From Nitrospirota bacterium (GTDB taxonomy: Bacteria > Nitrospirota > Thermodesulfovibrionia > Thermodesulfovibrionales > UBA6898), in contig SCQH01000044.1 of the NCBI GenBank assembly GCA_004321925.1, forward strand, positions 1 through 48,517: a stretch of 48,517 bases of DNA, in the 5' to 3' direction. Shown one piece after another: positions 6,582 through 15,370 of the stretch (its first letter is position 1; every line of letters starts with the position of its first letter). The notes under the pieces are model-generated. The model saw only the letters and a program-made list of their open reading frames with translations. It searched no databases and was not told the DNA's origin. A program made the translations under genes and the position numbers.

Positions 6582-9497
6582 ATGAAGAGAGTTGAGAGAG
6601 GCAGCATAGTGTTAGCGGTGCTTATGACGGTTGCGCTGGTCCTTTGTTCCAGCCTGACGGTAGAGGCGGCCCCGGTGCGGGCGCAGATCAATGGCGAGAT
6701 CGATCGCATCATCATCAATAATCCGGCCGACCATTGGTCGGGCGGCATTATTGTGGTGAACGGCGGAGCAGTGATTCTTCCCAAAAACCTGCTCATCGAC
6801 CTGCCTGCCAACCGGCTGACCCTGAAGCAGATATTCGACCAGGCGCCGGCTGCCTGCATTGCCGCCGGTGAGACCGGTCTGGCCAAAGGCGATACCTGCA
6901 ACAAGAGCGGCACGGGCGGCATCGCGGCGATCTCGGCCAACAGGCTCGATAACGGCAATGTCATTGCCGGGGACGTTCTCATCTCAAAGGGTGCGGAGCT
7001 GGTGACCGGTACGGTCACGTTCATCAATTATACGGACGGTTATCTCAGAGTCAACGGCAATGGGTTGAACGCTACCCAGATTGACGACAATACCGGTGTC
7101 ATGATCCGGCTCAACGATCCTTCGGGCCGCCATTCGCTTCAGCAGGGCCTGGGCTGTATTCCGGGGGCATTGAACTGCAGTCCTGACCCGCGCTTCACGC
7201 TCGATCCGGATAACTATACGAACGTTTTTATTTCCGGGTTTCCCCTTTGCATACCGAGTACCACCCAGCGTACCTTCGTCGATGTTCTGGGCCTCGGCAC
7301 CACGACCGCTCAGGGTCTGGCCAACGGGACAGGAGACGTCCTGTGTCCCTCGACCAACCGGACCATCAGCAACGGCCAGCCGGTGGATGATTCCCGGCGC
7401 TTTGCCCCGATCATGCTTGGTGACAGCATCACCGCTGAAGGCAACTATGAGACGATCAACTGTGTGCGTTTCATCTCCTCCCACACCATGATCGTATCGC
7501 GGGCGCTGACCACCAAATTCGGCGATCTTACGCAGCCGGACTACATGTTCCTTGACGAGGTCGGGCTCGACGCTGCCGGCTTTCAGAACCAGCGTGCCCG
7601 CACGCTTCTTATAGGTTTTACGACCGAGTCTGATACGGACGTCATGGTCTGGTCTCTGCACCGTGATCCGGTCACCAACCAGGCCCACGAATTTCCGCTT
7701 GCTACGGTAAAGGGCTGTGATGCTCCTGCTGCCGGAGGCCCCGGCACGTGCGGCGGTGTTGGTCTTTTGGGTGTCTCCAACATCTTCAAGGTCCGCCACG
7801 ACGTCGACTTCCTTGTCGGCGCAGGCCCGAAGCTTGACCCCTGCACCCATCTCAATAATGATATCAGGATGGGCTCGGGCTTCTGCCCCGGCGGGTCCAC
7901 GATATCGAATATGTTCGGGGTCTTGGGTACCCTTCCTCACGAGATACAGGCACGGACAGGGAAGAAATTTGCAAACCCCGGTCTGGTGACTATCGATATC
8001 CGGGGCAACCAGGCGACGAACGGACAGTACCTCTTTCCCCTCGGCATAAACCTCGGGGGTGTCGTAGGCCCTGAGTTTGTCGAGATCAACCTCGATGCGC
8101 TCAATACCCCGTTCTCCTTTTCGGGAATACCCTGGAACCTCGACCGCAGGCTCAGTCCGGGAGGGTGCAGCGACCCCGTCAGCGGCTGCGGAGCCGGACC
8201 CTATGCGCTTGACCCCTTTCCCTATGAGGGGATAGACCCCCGTACTCAGGCAGTCGGCATGCCCACAGGGGCGTTCAGTGATCCGAACTTTACGGCCACC
8301 ACTCTCAATGCCGTGCCCTATGGCGTGAGCAACAGGATCCTGTCCTATGTGACAGAGGTTTCCCCCGGCGTGTTCAATTTCAATGGCAATAGTACCATCC
8401 TTGCCTGGCCGCCTGCTTCCCCGGCTTTAATCTCGGTCCCTGTCTTTCCGCCGGTTGCTCCTCAGGTGCCGGTCGTCACTATCGCCTCATTCCCCGGGAC
8501 CACCGCCTTCATCGGCCAACCATACAACTATCAGGTGGTTGCCACAAATCCATCACCTGTCTGCGGTTCGCTCACGTATACACTGGATCTGAACCCGGCC
8601 GGGATGAGCATCAGCCCCACGGGACTGATCCAATGGACCCCGACCCCGGCCCAGGCCGGCTCCAATGCTGTGACGGTCAGGGTGACCGACCCGATCGGCT
8701 TCTTTGATACCCAGAGCTTCACTGTTGTTGCGGGCATTTCTCCTGCGAAGATAGGCGTATATGGTGACGGTCTCTGGTATCTGGATGGAAACAATAACGG
8801 TGTATGGGATGGAACTCCATCTGATTTTCTGCAGACCTTTGGTATCGGGGTGCCGGGAGCAGTGCCGGTGACAGGAGACTGGAACGGCAGCGGCACGACG
8901 AAGATCGGCATATATGCTGACGGGCTCTGGTATCTGGACCTCAACGGCAACGGAGCCTGGGACGGAACTCCAACGGACGGTATATATGCGTTCGGAGGCG
9001 GTGTGGCCGGAGCAGTGCCGGTAACGGGCGACTGGAGCGGCAACGGAATAACCAAGATCGGCATATATGCTGACGGCTCCTGGTATCTTGACCTCAGCGG
9101 CAATGGATCCTGGGACGGAACTCCGACGGATAGTCTCTATTCATATGGAGGCGGTGTGGCCGGAGCAGTGCCGGTGACGGGCGACTGGAGCGGCAGCGGC
9201 ACGACCAAAATAGGCATATTTGCTGACGGTGCCTGGTATCTGGACAATAACGGCAACGGCATCTGGGATGGTGTCCCTATTGACCTCCTGTACTCCTTCG
9301 GGGTCGGCCTTCCGGGAGTCGTTCCGGTCACCGGTGACTGGAGCGGGACCGGAAGTTCATCGATAGGCATCTACCTTAACGGCACCTGGAATCTTGATTA
9401 CACCGGCAATGGTGTATGGGATGGCGCCCTGGCCGATCTGCTGCGCAGTTTTGGCGGCGGGGTCACCGGTGCCGTACCTGTCAGCGGGAAGTGGTAA
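6582..9497 (+). CDS. Exported cysteine-rich protein of unknown function with Ig-like domain and five repeats (paralogue of 12375-15269)
   Basis: The start is ATG 6582 with AGGAGAG just upstream (6570-6576). The signal peptide ends near VEAA (residue 28). Residues about 30-620 form a domain I do not recognise by name. It is closely similar over its whole length to the protein at 12375-15269, sharing DHWSGG, LPANRLTLKQIFDQAPAACIA, NYTDGYLRVNG, SPDPRFTLDPDNY and RTFVDVLGLGTTTAQGL. About fourteen cysteines are conserved between the two, which suggests disulfides outside the cytoplasm. Residues about 631-720 look like a putative Ig/cadherin-like (He_PIG) domain (YNYQVVATNPSP, LTYTLDLNPAGMSI, WTPTPAQAG). 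Residues 723-971 are five shared repeats ending PVSGKW. The tandem arrangement suggests related work on the surface; the role is unknown. Confidence 0.8.
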   Translation: MKRVERGSIVLAVLMTVALVLCSSLTVEAAPVRAQINGEIDRIIINNPADHWSGGIIVVNGGAVILPKNLLIDLPANRLTLKQIFDQAPAACIAAGETGLAKGDTCNKSGTGGIAAISANRLDNGNVIAGDVLISKGAELVTGTVTFINYTDGYLRVNGNGLNATQIDDNTGVMIRLNDPSGRHSLQQGLGCIPGALNCSPDPRFTLDPDNYTNVFISGFPLCIPSTTQRTFVDVLGLGTTTAQGLANGTGDVLCPSTNRTISNGQPVDDSRRFAPIMLGDSITAEGNYETINCVRFISSHTMIVSRALTTKFGDLTQPDYMFLDEVGLDAAGFQNQRARTLLIGFTTESDTDVMVWSLHRDPVTNQAHEFPLATVKGCDAPAAGGPGTCGGVGLLGVSNIFKVRHDVDFLVGAGPKLDPCTHLNNDIRMGSGFCPGGSTISNMFGVLGTLPHEIQARTGKKFANPGLVTIDIRGNQATNGQYLFPLGINLGGVVGPEFVEINLDALNTPFSFSGIPWNLDRRLSPGGCSDPVSGCGAGPYALDPFPYEGIDPRTQAVGMPTGAFSDPNFTATTLNAVPYGVSNRILSYVTEVSPGVFNFNGNSTILAWPPASPALISVPVFPPVAPQVPVVTIASFPGTTAFIGQPYNYQVVATNPSPVCGSLTYTLDLNPAGMSISPTGLIQWTPTPAQAGSNAVTVRVTDPIGFFDTQSFTVVAGISPAKIGVYGDGLWYLDGNNNGVWDGTPSDFLQTFGIGVPGAVPVTGDWNGSGTTKIGIYADGLWYLDLNGNGAWDGTPTDGIYAFGGGVAGAVPVTGDWSGNGITKIGIYADGSWYLDLSGNGSWDGTPTDSLYSYGGGVAGAVPVTGDWSGSGTTKIGIFADGAWYLDNNGNGIWDGVPIDLLYSFGVGLPGVVPVTGDWSGTGSSSIGIYLNGTWNLDYTGNGVWDGALADLLRSFGGGVTGAVPVSGKW
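8748..9494 (+). repeat. Five-copy propeller-like repeat array (third protein)
   Basis: Five units begin at KIGVYGDGLWYLD. The last unit reads TWNLDYTGNGVWDG, a WYLD to WNLD change, and closes with AVPVSGKW. Unit spacing is about 51 codons. Confidence 0.85.
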
Positions 9498-9514
9498 CCG
9501 TATAGTTGAAAGAA

Positions 9515-9550
9515 ACGGGGCATGGAATGTTAAAAGGTTCCATGCCCCGT
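9515..9550 (+). terminator. Perfect 13-bp stem-loop between two repeat-protein genes
   Basis: ACGGGGCATGGAA (9515-9527) pairs perfectly with TTCCATGCCCCGT (9538-9550) around a 10-nt loop. It lies 18 bp after one stop and 18 bp before the next ATG (9568), whose AGGAGG ribosome site is 9557-9562. There is no downstream T-run, so it may act as an RNA-processing or attenuation element rather than a classic terminator. Confidence 0.55.
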
Positions 9551-9567
9551 ATTAACAGGAGGTTTTG

Positions 9568-12348
9568 ATGCAAAAAAAATGGAAGCGCATGAGGGCAGGA
9601 ATTTCGTTTCCCGGAGCCATGACGCTTTTGGTTATGAGTTTTATTCTCTCGGTCACACTGCTGGGGTCCGTGTCACTGGCTGCTCCGGATCCGGTATTAT
9701 TAAGGCAGGCCTCTCCTCCCTCTCTTAAACTTGTTCCAATTCCTGAGCCGGCGAATCTCGCCGAGTATGTGATAAATAAACCCGCTGCCATAGCGCTCGG
9801 GAAGGCCCTGTTCTGGGACATGCAGGTGGGGAGCGACGGCATACAGGCCTGCGCCTCGTGCCATTTCCATGCAGGGGCCGACAGGCGGGCGAAGAACCAG
9901 CTCGGCCCCGGCTTAAACGCAGGGGATACGACCTTTCAGTCACGCGGCCCCAACGCAACCCTTGCAGCCTCTGATTTTCCGTTCCATCAGCGGGCCAACC
10001 CTGATTTTCAGAATTCGCCAATCGTACGAAATACCAATGACATAGCCTCATCTATGGGTGTTTTTCTCTCGGACTTTGTCGATATCACCCCGGGGTCCCC
10101 TCTCGATCAGACCTCTGTTCTTTTTGACACGGTATTTAATGTGGGCGGCATCAACACCAGGCGGGTAGAACCCCGGAATGCGCCGACCGCGATCAATGCG
10201 ATCTTTACTTTTGCGAACTTCTGGGATGGCCGGGCCAATAATATCTTTAACGGCGTCAATCCCTTCGGCCCTGAGGACCTCAATGCGAAGATCTGGGCCA
10301 ATAATGGAGGACTGCTGCAGCAAGTCTCTACAATAGGGCTTAATAATTCGAGCCTGGCCTCCCAGGCAGTAGGCCCCCCGGGGAGCGAGTTTGAGATGTC
10401 TGCCCGAAATCGCCCCTTCCAGAAGATAGGCAAAAAGATGCTCAGCCTGCCTGCGCTTGCAAAACAGAAGGTCTCGCCGACCGACAGCGTGCTCGGGCCG
10501 ATCGCTGCACCGGGCAAGGGACTGACTACAACCTATCCCCTGCTGATCCAGCAGGCCTTTAATGCAAAGTACTGGAACTCCACCGATATCATCATCTTTA
10601 ACAGCGGGGTGCCTGCGGTCCTTCCTGATCCCGGCCGTCCGCTGACAACAGATGAGTTCACCCAGATGGAGGCGAACTTTTCATTGTTCTTCGGGCTTGC
10701 TGTCCAGCTCTATGAGGCCACCCTTGTGTCGGATGAGACCCCTTTTGACCGTTTTGCCTCAGGAGACAACAATGCCCTGACCGAACAGCAGTTGAGGGGG
10801 CTTGAAACCTTTTTGAATCAGGGCAAATGCATCAACTGTCACGGCGGTGCTGAATTCACGAATGCCTCGGTCACTGCGGCCCGGTTCCTCAACAATGGGA
10901 ATCACGGCCTTTTTGAACAGGTACCGCAGGTCCAGAATACGGTTATCTATGACGAAGGCTATTACAATATAGGGCTTATACCTACGACCGAAGACCTGGG
11001 AAGGGGCGGGACAGCGCCGTTCATTAACTCCTTGACCGGAAGTTCCTTCCCTCTTTCTTTTATTTCGCTTGCAGTTCTCCAGAACCAGGGTCTGCTTCCG
11101 TTCCCCACCCCACAGCTCTCGACTTCCTTTCCGGCCGATTTTATCAGACCGAGCGCAAACGGCAGGTTCAAGGCGAGCAGTTTGAGGAATGTGGAGCTGA
11201 CCGGCCCTTATTTCCACAACGGCGGGGCTGCAACCCTTGAAGAGGCGGTCGACTTTTATACCCGCGGCGGAAACTTCCCGCATGTGAATATTGTTGACCT
11301 TGACCCCGAGATCGCCGAGATCGTTTTGCTTCAGAATGCTCCCGAAAGGAACGCCGAGGTGGTTGCCTTTATGAAGGCCCTTACCGACGAGCGTGTCAGG
11401 CAGGAGATGGCGCCCTTTGATCATCCGCAGTTATTTGTCCCCAACGGCCATCCGGGAGACAACCTGGGCCTCACCTGCGTAGCCGGAGCAAATGCCTGCG
11501 ACAGTCTTCTGCCTGTCCCGGCTGTTGGTTCCGGAGGCCGGCCTGCTGCCGGTCTGCCCCCTCTGCAGCCCTTCCTTGGCGTAAACCCTGTGCCACAGAA
11601 GATAGGGGTCGCCGCAAACGGGACCTGGTATATCGACGTTGACGGGAACAGTTCCTGGGACGGTACCCCTGCTGATCAGGTCTACAGTTTCGGTGCAGGG
11701 CTGGTAAATGCTATCCCGGTGACCGGTGACTGGAACGGCAGCGGCACCACGAAGATCGGGGTATACAGCGACGGCCTCTGGTACCTGGATCTCAACGGTA
11801 ACGGTATATGGGACGGTACGCCGACGGATGCGCTGTTCACCTTCGGCGGAGGGCTCGTAAATGCAGTCCCGGTTACCGGAGATTGGAACGGAAGCGGGAG
11901 CGCGAAGATCGGTATATACAGCGATGGAACCTGGTACCTGGACCTTAACGGAAACGGTATATGGGACGGTACGCCGACGGATACCCTGTATACCTTCGGC
12001 GGAGGGCTCGTAAATGCAGTCCCGGTTGCCGGAGATTGGAACGGAAGCGGGACCGCGAAGATAGGCATATACGGCGATGGGACGTGGTACCTTGACCTCA
12101 ACGGAAATGGTATATGGGACGGTACGCCAATTGATGCGCTGTATAGCTTCGGGGGCGGGCTTGTGAATGCAGTGCCTGCAGTTGGTGACTGGACCGGCAG
12201 CGGCACAGCGAAGATAGGTGTATACAGCGATGGGACGTGGTATCTGGACCTTAACGGTAATGGTGCCTTTGATGGGATTCCGACGGATGACATATATACA
12301 TTCGGCGTTGGCTTCCCTGGTGCAACCCCCGTGACCGGCACATGGTAG
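9568..12348 (+). CDS. Exported di-heme cytochrome c peroxidase (CcpA/MauG family) fused to five propeller-like repeats
   Basis: The start is ATG 9568 after AGGAGG (9557-9562). The signal peptide is long and ends near SLAA (residue 39). Two c-type haem sites are visible: CASCH (95-99), followed by H-A-G-A-D, and CINCHGG (421-425). The family signature FHNG, followed by ATLEEAVDFYTRGG, lies before residue 600. These mark the bacterial di-haem peroxidase/MauG group, which reduces hydrogen peroxide or oxidises protein side chains in the periplasm. The catalytic part (about 600 residues) is longer than the ~320-350 of classical CcpA. Residues 678-926 are five shared repeats ending PVTGTW. The fusion suggests a peroxidase held at or outside the cell surface. 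The next gene starts 26 bp downstream, so both are probably one transcript. Confidence 0.9.
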   Translation: MQKKWKRMRAGISFPGAMTLLVMSFILSVTLLGSVSLAAPDPVLLRQASPPSLKLVPIPEPANLAEYVINKPAAIALGKALFWDMQVGSDGIQACASCHFHAGADRRAKNQLGPGLNAGDTTFQSRGPNATLAASDFPFHQRANPDFQNSPIVRNTNDIASSMGVFLSDFVDITPGSPLDQTSVLFDTVFNVGGINTRRVEPRNAPTAINAIFTFANFWDGRANNIFNGVNPFGPEDLNAKIWANNGGLLQQVSTIGLNNSSLASQAVGPPGSEFEMSARNRPFQKIGKKMLSLPALAKQKVSPTDSVLGPIAAPGKGLTTTYPLLIQQAFNAKYWNSTDIIIFNSGVPAVLPDPGRPLTTDEFTQMEANFSLFFGLAVQLYEATLVSDETPFDRFASGDNNALTEQQLRGLETFLNQGKCINCHGGAEFTNASVTAARFLNNGNHGLFEQVPQVQNTVIYDEGYYNIGLIPTTEDLGRGGTAPFINSLTGSSFPLSFISLAVLQNQGLLPFPTPQLSTSFPADFIRPSANGRFKASSLRNVELTGPYFHNGGAATLEEAVDFYTRGGNFPHVNIVDLDPEIAEIVLLQNAPERNAEVVAFMKALTDERVRQEMAPFDHPQLFVPNGHPGDNLGLTCVAGANACDSLLPVPAVGSGGRPAAGLPPLQPFLGVNPVPQKIGVAANGTWYIDVDGNSSWDGTPADQVYSFGAGLVNAIPVTGDWNGSGTTKIGVYSDGLWYLDLNGNGIWDGTPTDALFTFGGGLVNAVPVTGDWNGSGSAKIGIYSDGTWYLDLNGNGIWDGTPTDTLYTFGGGLVNAVPVAGDWNGSGTAKIGIYGDGTWYLDLNGNGIWDGTPIDALYSFGGGLVNAVPAVGDWTGSGTAKIGVYSDGTWYLDLNGNGAFDGIPTDDIYTFGVGFPGATPVTGTW
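11599..12345 (+). repeat. Five-copy propeller-like repeat array (di-heme peroxidase)
   Basis: Five units of KIG.Y.DGTWYLDLNGNG.WDGTP.D, with GLVNAVPV in place of the GAVPV seen in the other proteins. This array-specific variant points to homogenisation within each gene rather than between genes. Confidence 0.85.
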
Positions 12349-12374
12349 GAATACGAAGCGTAAAGGAGAGTGGA

Positions 12375-15269
12375 ATGCTTAGAGAGAAAAACAGCATCAT
12401 GGTGCCCGGAGTGCTAATGGCCATTATATTGGTTCTCGGCATCAGTCTTGCAGCGCATGCTGCCCCGGTACAGGCGCCGATCATCGGTGAGATCGAAAGC
12501 ATCACGATCAATACGCCTTCCGACCACTGGTCAGGCGGTTCGATCGTGGTCGGCGGGCAAAGCGTCATCCTTCCGCGCAATCTCCTTATCGACCTGCCGG
12601 CCAACCGGCTTACCCTGAAGCAGATATTCGACCAGGCCCCTGCGGCCTGCATCGCTGCCGGCGAGAGCGGTCTTGCCAAGGGTGACAGCTGCAACACCAG
12701 CGGGGCAGGCGGCTTTGCCACGATCTCGGCGAACGTTACGAATGCCGGCAACATCATTGCCGGCGACGTGCTCATTCAAAAGGGCATCGAGTCGGTGGCC
12801 GGCCGTGTCACCTACATCAACTACACCGACGGCTATCTGCGGGTCAACGGCGGCATATTGAATGCCACGCAGGTGGACGACAATACCGGCGTTATGATCC
12901 GGCTCAATGACCCAACCGGACGTCATACGGTCCAGCAGGGACGCGGCTGTCTGCCCGGGGCATTGAACTGCAGTCCTGACCCGCGTTTCACGCTTGATCC
13001 GGACAACTACGTTTTTGCTTTCAGTACCGGCTTTCCGGCCTGCATTCCGAGTACGGTGGCGCGGACCTTCGTTGATGTTCTCGGCCTTGGCACCACCACT
13101 GCCCAAGGGCTGGCAGACGGCAGCGGGGATGTCTTGTGTCCTGCCACGAACCGGAGCATTAACAACGGGATGCCGGTGGACGATTCCCGGCGTTTTGCCC
13201 CGCTTCAGCTTGGAGACCACATCGCTGCCACGGGCAACTTCGAGACGATCAACTGTGAGCACTTTATCTCGGTCAACAGTCTTAAGGTCTCAAAACAACT
13301 GGCAACCAAGAGCAACGCAGATCAGCCCGATTATATGTTCATCGAACTGGCGTTTCTCAAGGCGCCGGGGTTCCAGGACCAGATCATCGAGTCCCATTTC
13401 TTCGGCTCAACCACCCGTTCGCCTGCAGACGTGGTCATCTGGTCTGTTCATAACGACCCGGCTGCGAACCAGCCCCACGAGTTTCTTCTGGCCACGACCC
13501 TGGGATGTGACGCTGCAGCGGGGGTTGGCTCCTGTACGGCCAAGGCTGTTCTTCCTGCTGCCGGGGTAGACATATTTTCTATCACCCACCTTGTCAACTT
13601 CCGGATCCTCCCGACAGCACGACTGTTTGATCCCTGTGCCCATTTCAGGGCAGATTCCCGGTTCATACCTCTTAACGTCTGTCCGGCAGGCGGGACCTTT
13701 GCCGAGCAGTTCAGCATGCTGAGCCCGCTGCCGCGCCAGATCCATGCCAGGACCGGACGCGGCATTGCCACCCCCGGTCTGCTCTCTGTTGATGTCCGGG
13801 GTAATTCAGCTCCGAACGGTCAGTACTATTTTCAGATCGGGATCGGGCTGGCAAGTATACAGCTCCCTGACTTCGCCGGTATTGATCTTAATCTGCTCAA
13901 TACCCCGATAAGTTTTTCGGGGATCCCCTGGAACCTTGACCGCCGGCTCAGTCCGGGCGGTTGCAATGGCCCCTGTGAAGCATCCGCTCAACCGCTCAGT
14001 CCTTTCCCCTTTGAGGGATTTGACCCCCGCACGGCGGCCGCCACGCCCACAGGCCCTTATATCGACCCCAACTTTAACCGTGGCGTCCTGAGCGTAGCGA
14101 ATAACCGTGTTCTCTCCTATGTGAGCGGCACACCTGTTGCCGGTATTTTCAACTTCGACGGCAATAATACCATACTGGCCTGGCCGCCGGTTGACCCGGT
14201 CTTCATTTCTGTGCCTGCCCTGCAGCCGGTTCCCCCTCAGGTGCCGGTTGTGAGCATCACCTCATTCCCCGGGTTTACCGCTACTCAGGGCCAGCTTTAC
14301 AGCTACCAGGTGGTTGCCACCAATCCTTCTCCTGTCTGTGGTCCTCTCACCTTTTCTCTGGACCTCAAGCCGGTCGGGATGACCATCAGTGCAACAGGGC
14401 TGATCCAATGGACTCCGACCCCGGCCCAAGTGGGTCCCAATTCGGTTACGGTCAGGGTGACGGACCCGATCGGGTTCTTCGATACCCAGAGCTTTGTCAT
14501 TGCTGCTGCCGCCGCTGGCCCGGACAAAATAGGAGTTTTCAACAGCGGCACCTGGAATCTGGATGTTAATGGCAACGGCGTATTTGATGGACCGCCCGCT
14601 GACCGCACCGATGTGTTTGGCGGCGGAGTTGCCGGAGCAGTGCCGGTGACGGGAGACTGGAACGGCAGCGGCACAACGAAGATAGGCATATTTGCTGATG
14701 GCACCTGGTATCTCGACGTAAACGGTAATGGCGCATGGGACGGAGTTCCAACGGATAGTATCTATGCGTTTGGCGGCGGAGTTGCCGGGGCAGTGCCGGT
14801 GACGGGAGACTGGAACGGCAGCGGCACAACAAAGGTAGGCATATTTGCTGATGGCACCTGGTATCTCGACGTAAACGGTAACGGCGCATGGGACGGAGTT
14901 CCAACGGATAGTATCTATGCGTTTGGCGGCGGAGTTGCCGGGGCAGTGCCGGTGATGGGAGACTGGAACGGCAGCGGCACAACAAAGGTAGGCATATTTG
15001 CTGATGGCACCTGGTATCTCGACGTAAACGGTAATGGCGCATGGGACGGAGTTCCAGCGGATAGCATCTATGCGTTTGGCGGCGGAGTTGCCGGGGCAGT
15101 GCCGGTGACGGGAGACTGGAACGGCAGCGGCACAACGAAGATAGGCATATATGCCGACGGCACCTGGTATCTGGATATGAACGGCAATGGGGCCTGGGAC
15201 CAGCCTGCAGATATCATCAGTATCTTCGGGTCAGCCGGACTTATCCCGGTCTCCGGAAAGTGGAATTAA
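12375..15269 (+). CDS. Exported cysteine-rich protein of unknown function with Ig-like domain and five repeats (paralogue of 6582-9497)
   Basis: The start is ATG 12375, six bases after GGAG (12365-12368). The frame also opens at 12342 inside the end of the peroxidase gene, but that would add 11 residues before the signal peptide. The signal core ends near AHAA (about residue 24). The unknown domain (about 25-615) matches the protein at 6582-9497 along its length, with the cysteine positions kept. An Ig/cadherin-like stretch follows (about 625-712), then five repeats (718-964) ending PVSGKWN. Repeats two to four are almost identical at the DNA level. The peroxidase gene sits between the two paralogues, which suggests a shared pathway or a duplication around it. 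The function is not known. Confidence 0.8.
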   Translation: MLREKNSIMVPGVLMAIILVLGISLAAHAAPVQAPIIGEIESITINTPSDHWSGGSIVVGGQSVILPRNLLIDLPANRLTLKQIFDQAPAACIAAGESGLAKGDSCNTSGAGGFATISANVTNAGNIIAGDVLIQKGIESVAGRVTYINYTDGYLRVNGGILNATQVDDNTGVMIRLNDPTGRHTVQQGRGCLPGALNCSPDPRFTLDPDNYVFAFSTGFPACIPSTVARTFVDVLGLGTTTAQGLADGSGDVLCPATNRSINNGMPVDDSRRFAPLQLGDHIAATGNFETINCEHFISVNSLKVSKQLATKSNADQPDYMFIELAFLKAPGFQDQIIESHFFGSTTRSPADVVIWSVHNDPAANQPHEFLLATTLGCDAAAGVGSCTAKAVLPAAGVDIFSITHLVNFRILPTARLFDPCAHFRADSRFIPLNVCPAGGTFAEQFSMLSPLPRQIHARTGRGIATPGLLSVDVRGNSAPNGQYYFQIGIGLASIQLPDFAGIDLNLLNTPISFSGIPWNLDRRLSPGGCNGPCEASAQPLSPFPFEGFDPRTAAATPTGPYIDPNFNRGVLSVANNRVLSYVSGTPVAGIFNFDGNNTILAWPPVDPVFISVPALQPVPPQVPVVSITSFPGFTATQGQLYSYQVVATNPSPVCGPLTFSLDLKPVGMTISATGLIQWTPTPAQVGPNSVTVRVTDPIGFFDTQSFVIAAAAAGPDKIGVFNSGTWNLDVNGNGVFDGPPADRTDVFGGGVAGAVPVTGDWNGSGTTKIGIFADGTWYLDVNGNGAWDGVPTDSIYAFGGGVAGAVPVTGDWNGSGTTKVGIFADGTWYLDVNGNGAWDGVPTDSIYAFGGGVAGAVPVMGDWNGSGTTKVGIFADGTWYLDVNGNGAWDGVPADSIYAFGGGVAGAVPVTGDWNGSGTTKIGIYADGTWYLDMNGNGAWDQPADIISIFGSAGLIPVSGKWN
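14526..15266 (+). repeat. Five-copy propeller-like repeat array (fifth protein)
   Basis: Units one and five are divergent (WNLDVNGNGVFDG; GAWDQPADIIS). Units two to four are near-identical, so the outer units are fixed and the inner ones have been copied or converted recently. Confidence 0.85.
14685..15143 (+). repeat. Three near-identical 153-bp tandem DNA repeats
   Basis: Copies at 14685-14837, 14838-14990 and 14991-15143 are each exactly 153 bp (51 codons). By eye the first two differ at about two bases and the first and third at about four. This is a sign of recent duplication or gene conversion, and a likely site of copy-number change or assembly collapse. Confidence 0.9.
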
Positions 15270-15286
15270 GAGTTACTGCAAGGGAG

Positions 15287-15326
15287 ACAGGGGATGCGCC
15301 CCAGGAGAGAATTACCTATCCCCTGT
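15287..15326 (+). other. Stem-loop in the gap after the fifth repeat-protein gene
   Basis: ACAGGGGAT (15287-15295) pairs perfectly with ATCCCCTGT (15318-15326) around a 22-nt loop. It lies between the stop at 15269 and the stronger hairpin at 15371. I compared it with c-di-GMP riboswitch patterns and saw no match. It may be a 3' end structure. Confidence 0.4.
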
Positions 15327-15370
15327 GCAGGGATCCCAACTGAGCCCGGGACATCTGGTTTTCAAGTGAG

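Noticed and set aside
6984-7940. 318-codon reverse-strand frame
   Set aside because: It is fully antisense to the conserved paralogue domain of the 6582 gene, with no ribosome site or recognisable motif.
11682-12341. Long reverse-strand frames over repeat arrays (also 8531-9103 and 14566-15135)
   Set aside because: They follow from the repeated GC-rich DNA of the + strand arrays and translate into low-complexity Pro/Arg/Ser repeats.
14526-15266. CRISPR-like array
   Set aside because: Units are directly adjacent, 153 bp long and in frame within a gene; there are no spacers and no cas genes.
2582-15269. PEP-CTERM/exosortase or sortase-anchored proteins
   Set aside because: The five proteins end in PV(T/S)GxW with no hydrophobic C-terminal helix, PEP, LPXTG or basic tail, and no exosortase gene is seen.
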